A stretch of DNA of 5,390 nucleotides from CAZCEC01 sp964497615 (GTDB lineage Bacteria; Chloroflexota; Anaerolineae; Anaerolineales; UBA6663). Below the pieces are notes generated by a model, which saw nothing but the letters and a program-made list of their open reading frames with translations, searched no databases and had not been told where the DNA came from. The position numbers and the translations under genes are program-made. How positions within the stretch are numbered: position 1 is the stretch's first letter; each line of letters begins with the position of its first letter. Positions 1 through 5,082 of this stretch are shown piece by piece. The DNA lies in contig CAZCEC010000146.1 in assembly GCA_964497615.1 (NCBI GenBank), positions 1 to 5,390 of the forward strand. Direction: 5' to 3'.

Positions 1-113
1 GCATGAGGGGTGGAAGGGGGGTTGGGGAAAGCGAGGAGCAGAGAGGACGCGGGGGGACCGAAGCGACGGCGTGACTGAACACAGAAGGCCGCAGGCGGGG
101 CGGCGGGGCCATG

Positions 114-138
114 AGAGACGGCGCGGCGCGCCGTCTCT
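114..138. other. 11-bp perfect inverted repeat upstream of the mannosidase gene
   Basis: The arms 114-124 (AGAGACGGCGC) and 128-138 (GCGCCGTCTCT) are perfectly complementary around a 3-nt loop (GGC). The repeat lies 33 nt before the mannosidase start. As RNA it would be a very stable hairpin, but no T-run follows it, so it is not a standard intrinsic terminator. It could be the end of an upstream transcript, an operator for a dimeric repressor, or an mRNA leader structure. The rest of 1-171 is G-rich with no convincing gene. Stops at 4-6 or 72-74 could end an upstream gene lying outside the window, but too little is present to tell. Confidence 0.5.
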
Positions 139-171
139 GCGATTCAGGGGCACGGGGTTGACGAAGGGTCT

Positions 172-3100
172 ATGGACAGACACACGATCAGGTTTACGGC
201 GCAGAAGGTAGGGCAGCGGCTGAAGCTGGTGGAGGCGAGGGCGCACCGGCGGCGGAGGGCGATTGGGCCGCTGGAGTGGCGGCCGGTGGCAAGCGTGGAT
301 GTGCCATTGGAGGAAGCGGCCAGCGGGGAGGCGGGGTGGGAGTCCGTGCCGGCGCTGGCATACTGGGGCGGGCCGCAGCAGGACTTCGTGATGCGGGGGC
401 GGTTCGCGGCGCCGAAATGGATGGGGACCAGCGGAACGGTGGCGCTGCATTTGCCACTGGGGCAAAGCGGCGACTTTTCGCACCCGGAGGCACTGGTATA
501 CGTGGATGGGCAGGTGGTGGGGGCGGTGGACCGGCATCATCCCGAGATCGTGTTGCGGCCGGAACACCTGGATGGGGCGGAGCATGAGCTGCTGCTGCAC
601 GGGTGGACGGGGCTGCTGGGCGGGTTGACGGTGGGCGTCGGGCGGAAGCTGCACATGGGGGAGTGTGCGGTCGTTGAGATTGACACAGCAACAAGGGAGT
701 TCGCGGCGGCGGCGCGCACGGCGCTGCAAGCGGCGACGCTGCTGGACGAGGCCGTGCCGGCCAAGGCGCGGATTCTGAATGCGCTGGATGAGGCGGTGCT
801 GCGGCTGGATTTGCGCGAGCCGCTGGGGGAGGCGTTTTATGAAAGCGTGCCCCCTGCCCTGGCGACATTGCGGGCCGGGTTGGCGGAGGCTGGGCCGCCA
901 CTGGACGTGGAGGTGGTGGCGGCGGGGCATGCGCACATTGACGTGGCGTGGCTGTGGACGCTGGGGCAGACGCGGCGCAAGGCGCAGCGGACGTTTACGA
1001 ATGTGCTGCGGCTGATGGAGCAGTTCCCGGACTATCACTTCACACAGAGCCAGCCGCAGTTGTATGACTATGTGCGGCGGGACGACCCGGCGCTGTTTGA
1101 GGGGATCAAGGCGAGGGTGGCGGAGGGACGCTGGGAGCCGCTAGGGGGCATGTGGGTGGAGGCGGACTGCAATTTGAGCGGGGCGGAGGCGCTGGCGCGG
1201 CAGTTCGTGCTGGGGCGCAAGTTCTTCCGGGAGCACTTTGGGGAGGGGGCGGAGTCGCCGGTGCTGTGGCTGCCGGATGTGTTTGGGTATGCGTGGAGTT
1301 TGCCGCAGTTGATCAAGCTGGCGGGGCTGGAATATTTCTACACGATCAAGACCGGGTGGAATCAATATAACAAGCTGCCCTACGAATCGTTCTGGTGGCA
1401 GGGGCTGGACGGGACGCGGGTGCTGACGCACGTGAGCAGCGGGCCGGAACTGAGCGAGAGCGGCACGCCCGACATCCGCAGCACGGCGACATACAACGCG
1501 AATCTGACGGCGTTCACGGCGCTGGGGGCGTGGCTGAACCTGCGGCACAAGGAGGCACAGCGGCGGGTGCTGATCAGTTATGGGTGGGGGGACGGGGGCG
1601 GCGGGCCGACGCGGGAGATGAACGAGCACGCGCGGGAACTGCGGGCGTTTCCGGGACTGCCGCAGGTGAGGCAGGGGAGGGTGATCGGGTTTTTTGAGGC
1701 GCTGGAGGCGGAGAGCGGGGCGAAGCTGCCGGTGTGGAACGGGGAGCTGTATCTGGAGTTGCACCGGGGGACGTACACGACGCAGGCGCGCAACAAGCGG
1801 GCCAACCGCAAGGCGGAGTTCCTGCTGCACGACACGGAGTTCGCGGCGGCATATGCGGGGCTGGTGGATAAGGAGTATGTGTACCCGCGCGAGACGATGG
1901 CGCGGGCGTGGGAACTGCTGTGCTTGAACCAGTTTCACGACATCCTGCCGGGGAGCAGCATTGGGGCGGTGTACGTGGAGAGCCAGGAGCAGTACGCGAT
2001 GCTGCGGGCGCTGGCGGAGCCGGTGCTGGAGGAGGCGCTGGGGGTGGTGGCGCGGCATGTGGGCGGCGAGGTGGTGTTGGTGAACCCGACGAGCTTTGAG
2101 CGACACGACTTGGTGATGTGGCCAGGCGCCGTGCCAGAGGGGAAGCAGATCGGGGGGGCCTTTGTGCAGGCGGTGGAGGGCGGGACGCTGATCGGGGGCG
2201 TGGTTCTGGGGCCGTACAGCGCGACGGGCCTGCGATTTGAGGAGAGGGCCGGGGCAGCACCTGACGCCGAGGAGTATCCGCTGATCGCGGAGGTGAGGCG
2301 ACTGGAGAACGCATACGTCCGCGTGGAACTGAATGAGGCGGGCGATGTCGTCCGAATCTTTGACAAGCAGAGCAGCCGCGAAGTGCTGCCAGCCGGAGCA
2401 GTAGCAAACCAGTTCCAGGCGTTTGAAGATCGCCCTTTGAACTGGGATGCGTGGGACGTTGATCTGTTCTTTGATGAGAAGGTGTATCTCGCGGAGCCGG
2501 CGGAGAGCATCCGCGTGGTGGAGGCGGGGCCGCTGCGGGCGACGATTGAGATCAGGCGGCGGATATTGAACAGCAGCTACACGCAGCGGCTATCGCTCGC
2601 CTACCACAGCCCGTGCCTGGACGTGGAGACGGTGATGGATTGGCGGGAGCGGCACGTGCTTCTGAAAGTCGCTTTCCCGGTGGACATCCTGTCGCCAACG
2701 GCGCGGTACGAGGTGCAGTGGGGGCACGTGGAGCGGCCGACGCACCACAACACGTCGTGGGACTGGGCGCGGTTCGAGACGTGCGGGCACAAGTGGGTGG
2801 ACCTGAGCGAGGGCGGGTATGGGGTGGCGCTGATCAATGACGGCAAGTATGGGCACGACATCCGGGACAACGTGATCCGGCTATCGCTGCTGCGGTCGCC
2901 GACGGAGCCGGACCCGGAGGCAGACCTGGGGGAGCAGCGGTTTGCGTATCGGTTGTATCCGCATGCGGGGGGCGGGGCGGAGGCGCTGGGGGCGGTGGCG
3001 CGGGAGGCGTATTGTTTCAATGATCCGGTGCGGGTGGTGGGCGGAGGGGGCGGGTCTGGGGAGGCGCTTGGCACGCTGATTGAGGCGTCGAGAAATGTGA

Positions 3101-3333
3101 TTGTGGAGACGGTGAAGCCGGCGGAGGATGGGAGGGGGATAGTGGTGCGGTTCTATGAGGCGAGGCGGGAGCGGGGGTGGGTAACGCTGGGCTTCGGGTT
3201 TGCGGTGGCGGAGGCGTGGCGGACGAATCTGCTGGAGGAGGATAAGGAGCGGCTGGAGGTGGGGGAGGCAGGAGTGCGGGTGTGGGTGAGGCCGTTTGAG
3301 ATTGTGACGGTGAGGGTGATTCCGAAATCATGA
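172..3333 (+). CDS. Alpha-mannosidase, glycoside hydrolase family 38, cytoplasmic
   Basis: A 1053-residue retaining alpha-mannosidase that should remove terminal alpha-linked mannose from oligosaccharides, using one zinc ion. An N-terminal beta-rich domain (about 1-245) precedes the GH38 catalytic domain (about 247-510), which opens with AGHAHIDVAWLW. The expected zinc ligands are His255 and Asp257, Asp369 in WLPDVFGY (also the nucleophile), and His589 in NQFHDILPGSS. Other family signatures are FTQSQPQLY (290-298), GDGGGGPT with Asp474, and NGELYLELHRGTYT (523-536), which opens the middle helical domain. The C-terminal beta-sandwich covers about 700-905. A Gly-rich linker (957-963) leads to a final beta domain (about 980-1050). 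There is no signal peptide or membrane segment, so the enzyme should act on imported or intracellular glycans. The length is normal and no key residue is missing. The ATG at 172 is favoured because the N-terminal domain begins soon after it. The only Shine-Dalgarno-like sequence (GAAGGG, 163-168) is just 3 nt away, so initiation may be weak. Natural substrate and linkage are not known. No transporter or other glycosidase is adjacent. Confidence 0.96.
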   Translation: MDRHTIRFTAQKVGQRLKLVEARAHRRRRAIGPLEWRPVASVDVPLEEAASGEAGWESVPALAYWGGPQQDFVMRGRFAAPKWMGTSGTVALHLPLGQSGDFSHPEALVYVDGQVVGAVDRHHPEIVLRPEHLDGAEHELLLHGWTGLLGGLTVGVGRKLHMGECAVVEIDTATREFAAAARTALQAATLLDEAVPAKARILNALDEAVLRLDLREPLGEAFYESVPPALATLRAGLAEAGPPLDVEVVAAGHAHIDVAWLWTLGQTRRKAQRTFTNVLRLMEQFPDYHFTQSQPQLYDYVRRDDPALFEGIKARVAEGRWEPLGGMWVEADCNLSGAEALARQFVLGRKFFREHFGEGAESPVLWLPDVFGYAWSLPQLIKLAGLEYFYTIKTGWNQYNKLPYESFWWQGLDGTRVLTHVSSGPELSESGTPDIRSTATYNANLTAFTALGAWLNLRHKEAQRRVLISYGWGDGGGGPTREMNEHARELRAFPGLPQVRQGRVIGFFEALEAESGAKLPVWNGELYLELHRGTYTTQARNKRANRKAEFLLHDTEFAAAYAGLVDKEYVYPRETMARAWELLCLNQFHDILPGSSIGAVYVESQEQYAMLRALAEPVLEEALGVVARHVGGEVVLVNPTSFERHDLVMWPGAVPEGKQIGGAFVQAVEGGTLIGGVVLGPYSATGLRFEERAGAAPDAEEYPLIAEVRRLENAYVRVELNEAGDVVRIFDKQSSREVLPAGAVANQFQAFEDRPLNWDAWDVDLFFDEKVYLAEPAESIRVVEAGPLRATIEIRRRILNSSYTQRLSLAYHSPCLDVETVMDWRERHVLLKVAFPVDILSPTARYEVQWGHVERPTHHNTSWDWARFETCGHKWVDLSEGGYGVALINDGKYGHDIRDNVIRLSLLRSPTEPDPEADLGEQRFAYRLYPHAGGGAEALGAVAREAYCFNDPVRVVGGGGGSGEALGTLIEASRNVIVETVKPAEDGRGIVVRFYEARRERGWVTLGFGFAVAEAWRTNLLEEDKERLEVGEAGVRVWVRPFEIVTVRVIPKS

Positions 3334-3574
3334 ATCAGTCCATCGTTCGACAAGCCCGGCGCAGGCCGATGGCAGTGAGTTGACGCATCAGGCCAGCGTC
3401 CGACAGGCCCGGCGCAGGCCGATGGCAGTGAGATGACGCATCAGGCCAGCGTCCAACAGGCCCGGCGCAGGCCGATGGCAGTGAGTTGACGCATCAGTCC
3501 AGCGTGCGACAGGCCCGGCGCAGGCCGATGGCAGTGAGATGACGCATCAGGCCAGCGTTCGACAAGCCCGGCGC
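3334..3574. repeat. 53-bp tandem repeat array (4.5 copies)
   Basis: Copies begin at 3334, 3387, 3440 and 3493, with a truncated fifth at 3546-3574. The period is exactly 53 bp with no indels and only a few substitutions per copy. The common core is CCCGGCGCAGGCCGATGGCA followed by GTGAG(T/A)TGACGCATCAG. The array starts at the first base after the mannosidase stop codon. Because 53 is not a multiple of three, the array is not a coding repeat. Each unit can form small hairpins, such as GACGC/GCGTC (3382-3386 with 3396-3400) and GGCC/GGCC (3406-3409 with 3417-3420). It has no unique spacers and is not a CRISPR array. It is best described as a minisatellite-type intergenic repeat in the 3' untranslated region; its function is unknown. 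Confidence 0.95.
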
Positions 3575-3575
3575 C

Positions 3576-3624
3576 GCCCGGAGCTGAAGGCTCCGGGCTA
3601 TGATCGACGCCCGTTGAAACGGGC
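3576..3624. repeat. Paired REP-like hairpins (BIME-like element)
   Basis: Two perfect inverted repeats sit side by side. The first has arms GCCCGGAGC (3576-3584) and GCTCCGGGC (3590-3598) with loop TGAAG. The second has arms GCCCGT (3609-3614) and ACGGGC (3619-3624) with loop TGAA. They are separated by 10 bases. Two short GC-rich palindromes with similar loops resemble repetitive extragenic palindromes that are moved by REP-associated tyrosine transposases (RAYT). That assignment rests on form only, since no transposase gene is visible here. The first hairpin starts two bases after the tandem array breaks off, so the two may form one composite element. The hairpins could also help end or protect the mannosidase transcript, though neither is followed by a T-run. 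Confidence 0.6.
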
Positions 3625-3756
3625 TGTCGGAAGGTGGTGCGCGTGGTCGTGGCAGGAATAGGGCATAGGGCGGGTAGTCGGCCGCCTCTGCCACTTTGCC
3701 CGCGATTGGGTTGAAGGGGGAGGCGAGATTGGGGCGGATATTAAGTTGTCTCGTGT
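3625..3756. other. Intergenic DNA with no supported gene
   Basis: This is the middle of the 522-bp gap between the mannosidase and the HTH gene. I see no gene, tRNA or convincing sigma70 promoter. The only structure is a recurring short word: ATTGGGGCGG occurs at 3728-3737 and again at 3800-3809. A reverse-strand open frame runs through here and into the tandem array, but it has no recognisable domain and is driven by base composition. Confidence 0.5.
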
Positions 3757-3795
3757 TCAAGCGCGGCTTGAGGCGGGGATTCAAGCGGCGCTTGG
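3757..3795. promoter_or_regulatory. Two tandem 15-bp palindromes, candidate operator for the HTH gene
   Basis: TCAAGCGCGGCTTGA (3757-3771) is a perfect 6-bp inverted repeat with a 3-nt centre. TCAAGCGGCGCTTGG (3781-3795) is a close copy with a 5-bp core stem (CAAGC/GCTTG). Their starts are 24 bp apart, and they lie about 60-100 bp upstream of the HTH start codon. Paired short dyads in front of a Cro/CI-type regulator gene are a common autoregulatory layout. The role here is inferred from position and symmetry only. They could instead be decayed copies of a 24-bp tandem duplication. Confidence 0.35.
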
Positions 3796-3841
3796 TTGAA
3801 TTGGGGCGGGAGTTGAGGGATAGTGGATGCGACCGGTCAGC

Positions 3842-3847
3842 GAGGAG
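3842..3847 (+). promoter_or_regulatory. Ribosome binding site that fixes the HTH start
   Basis: GAGGAG ends 8 nt before the ATG at 3856, which is optimal spacing. The frame stays open upstream to a GTG at 3823, but that start would add 11 residues (MDATGQRGAGR) unlike the family and would place this motif inside the coding sequence. The ATG at 3856 is therefore preferred. Confidence 0.75.
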
Positions 3848-3855
3848 CAGGACGG

Positions 3856-4953
3856 ATGATCAATGCGAAGCGGACGGGGGCGTATATTTCGAGCTTGCGG
3901 AAGGCGAGGGATTGGACGCAGGTGGATTTGGCGCAGCGGATGCAGGTGACGCACCAGGCAGTGTCGCAGTGGGAGAAGGGGGCGACGCTGCCGGATATCG
4001 GGCTGCTGCTGCCGCTGGCGAGGCTGTTTGGGGTGAGGGTGGACGATCTGCTGAATGGGGAGCCAGCGGTGGGGAGCGTTGGACGGACGGCGGATGATAT
4101 GCCGATCGAGGAGCCGGCGAGTAAGGACGGCGCGGCGAGGGGTGATTGGCTGGGCGTTGAACCGGCGGCGCATATCGGCGGGTTGACGCAGGGGGCGATG
4201 GGGGCAGAGCTTTCGGGCGGAGCGCCGGGCGAGGCGGCCCGGCTGGAGAGAGTTGATCTGGAAGGAGTAAAGAAGATGCTGGATGCTGCACCGATGACGC
4301 CGCCCAGCCAGATGGAGGCGGTGGTGGCGAACATGGCGGGGTTCGATTTCACGCTGAAGCAGATCGTGGAGTTGGCGCCGTACGTGAGCCGGGACTTGCT
4401 GGACACGCTGCTGAGGAAGGCGAATGTGGAGCGCGTGGAGGGGGAGCTATTGATGGAGCTGGCGCCGTTTGTGGGCCGCGAGACGCTGGGCCGGTGGGTG
4501 GCGCGGCTGGACGAGGGCAGCCTGGACATGAAGATGGTGGTGGAGCTGGCACCCTATGTGAGCCGGGAGTCGCTGGCGGCGCTGGTGGGGAGGCAATTGG
4601 AGCGCGGACAGGAGGTGGATTGGGACCTCGTCGAGGAACTGGCCCCGCACCTGGGGCGCGAGGTGCTGGAGGTGATGATTGGGCGGATGCCGAAGGGGGC
4701 GCTGACGGTGGAGCAGGTGGTGGCGCTAGCGCCGTTTGTGGGAGCGAACACACTAGAGGCGCTGCTGGCAAGGGTGGATGACGCGGCGGCAGTGGATGAG
4801 AACCTAGAAGACCTGGCGCCATACCTGGGCAAGGAGGCGCTAGGGAGGATGCTGGCGAGGACAAGGGAAAGGTTGAGCACTGAGGCGCTGTTGAAGCTGG
4901 CACCGTACCTGGGGAAAGAAATGCTGGAGTCGCTGCTGCGCCCGAAACAATAG
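3856..4953 (+). CDS. XRE/Cro-type HTH protein with seven C-terminal ~29-residue helical repeats
   Basis: A 365-residue, probably cytoplasmic DNA-binding protein. Residues 7-67 form a classic HTH_3 domain: GAYISSLRKARDWTQVDLAQ, the recognition helix region THQAVSQWEKG (32-42), then LPDIGLLLPLARLFGVRVDDLLN. A low-complexity, Gly/Ala-rich linker spans about 69-135. From about 165 to the end there are seven repeats marked by LAP(Y/F/H)(V/L)(S/G)xxxL, whose first Leu falls at 173, 202, 231, 262, 291, 320 and 348. Spacing is 28-31 residues, and each repeat looks like two amphipathic helices, suggesting an alpha-solenoid for dimerisation or partner binding. I recall HTH proteins with similar repeats annotated in Bacillota, with no defined function. 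No membrane segment or enzymatic motif is seen. Two palindromes upstream suggest autoregulation. The DNA-binding assignment is firm; targets and signal are unknown. Confidence 0.9.
   Translation: MINAKRTGAYISSLRKARDWTQVDLAQRMQVTHQAVSQWEKGATLPDIGLLLPLARLFGVRVDDLLNGEPAVGSVGRTADDMPIEEPASKDGAARGDWLGVEPAAHIGGLTQGAMGAELSGGAPGEAARLERVDLEGVKKMLDAAPMTPPSQMEAVVANMAGFDFTLKQIVELAPYVSRDLLDTLLRKANVERVEGELLMELAPFVGRETLGRWVARLDEGSLDMKMVVELAPYVSRESLAALVGRQLERGQEVDWDLVEELAPHLGREVLEVMIGRMPKGALTVEQVVALAPFVGANTLEALLARVDDAAAVDENLEDLAPYLGKEALGRMLARTRERLSTEALLKLAPYLGKEMLESLLRPKQ
4348..4941 (+). repeat. Seven degenerate ~87-bp coding repeats in the HTH gene
   Basis: The second half of the HTH gene is a tandem series encoding LAP-type helical pairs. 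DNA similarity is still visible: GTGAGCCGGGA recurs in repeats 1 and 3 (4384-4394 and 4558-4568). Repeats 6 and 7 are the closest pair at protein level (LAPYLGKEALGRML and LAPYLGKEMLESLL), which suggests the most recent duplication was at the C-terminal end. Repeat 3 to 4 is two residues longer than the standard 29, and 6 to 7 is one shorter, so copies have diverged by small indels. Confidence 0.85.
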
Positions 4954-4964
4954 ATTACTGGCTG

Positions 4965-5001
4965 GAACCGTCCCCGGCCCTCCTCTAGGGGCGCACGGTT
5001 C
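4965..5001 (+). promoter_or_regulatory. Possible alternative (antiterminator-like) hairpin
   Basis: GAACCGT (4965-4971) is complementary to ACGGTTC (4995-5001), and the interior can add GCCC (4977-4980) with GGGC (4989-4992). This fold uses bases 4993-5001, which also form the left arm of the larger downstream hairpin, so the two structures cannot coexist. That is the geometry of an attenuator. The pairing is seen in the sequence; any regulatory role is inference. Confidence 0.35.
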
Positions 5002-5053
5002 GCCGTATCCGGCTGCTGGCATCAGCGGGGTGCGGCGAACCGTGCAGTTGTTT
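4993..5053 (+). terminator. Long hairpin followed by T-rich stretch, likely terminator of the HTH gene
   Basis: Bases 4993-5005 and 5033-5045 form a perfect 13-bp stem (GCACGGTTCGCCG with CGGCGAACCGTGC). It can extend inward through wobble and GC pairs to an inner GCTG/CAGC stem (5012-5015 with 5023-5026). Two bases after the stem comes TTGTTT (5048-5053). It sits 39 nt after the HTH stop codon, as expected of an intrinsic terminator. The U-tract is short and interrupted by a G, and the whole palindrome is longer than usual, so a protein-binding site or mobile palindrome is also possible. Confidence 0.6.
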
Positions 5054-5076
5054 AACCCCGGCAGATCGATTACGCT
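5048..5076 (+). promoter_or_regulatory. Weak candidate sigma70 promoter for the DUF3592 gene
   Basis: TTGTTT (5048-5053) and TACGCT (5071-5076) are separated by 17 bp and match the -35 and -10 consensus at three of six positions each. Transcription would begin about 7 bases on, at or next to the ATG at 5083. No Shine-Dalgarno sequence precedes that ATG, so the message could be leaderless. Each element alone is weak and the -35 overlaps the T-rich stretch of the hairpin. Confidence 0.25.
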
Positions 5077-5082
5077 TTGGCA

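Noticed and set aside
3..74. Small 23-residue gene at the left edge
   Set aside because: The product is a Gly/Arg/Glu-rich low-complexity peptide without a visible ribosome binding site; it could be the tail of an upstream gene, but this cannot be shown.
158..163. TTGACG as a -35 element for the mannosidase
   Set aside because: The matching -10 position would fall inside the coding sequence, and the bases there (CACACG) do not resemble a -10.
1141..2106. Reverse-strand 321-residue gene inside the mannosidase
   Set aside because: The product is rich in Arg, Pro, His and Leu, as expected for the antisense of a GC-rich gene, while the sense strand has intact GH38 motifs.
3334..3574. CRISPR array
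   Set aside because: Units are adjacent and near identical along their full 53 bp; there are no unique spacers and no cas genes.
3711..3744. TTGAAG and TATTAA as a promoter for the HTH gene
   Set aside because: The spacing is 22 bp, too long for a sigma70 promoter, and shifting the -10 to GATATT still leaves 20 bp.
3494..3784. Reverse-strand 96-residue gene across the repeats
   Set aside because: The 53-bp period shifts frame at each copy, there is no recognisable domain, and the frame stays open mainly because stops are rare in GC-rich DNA.
3823..3855. GTG at 3823 as the HTH start
   Set aside because: It has no suitable ribosome binding site and adds a tail unlike the family, whereas ATG 3856 has GAGGAG at 8-nt spacing.
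3696..4097. Forward 133-residue gene overlapping the HTH start
   Set aside because: It overlaps the HTH domain in another frame, its product is low-complexity, and the HTH frame has both a clear domain and a ribosome binding site.
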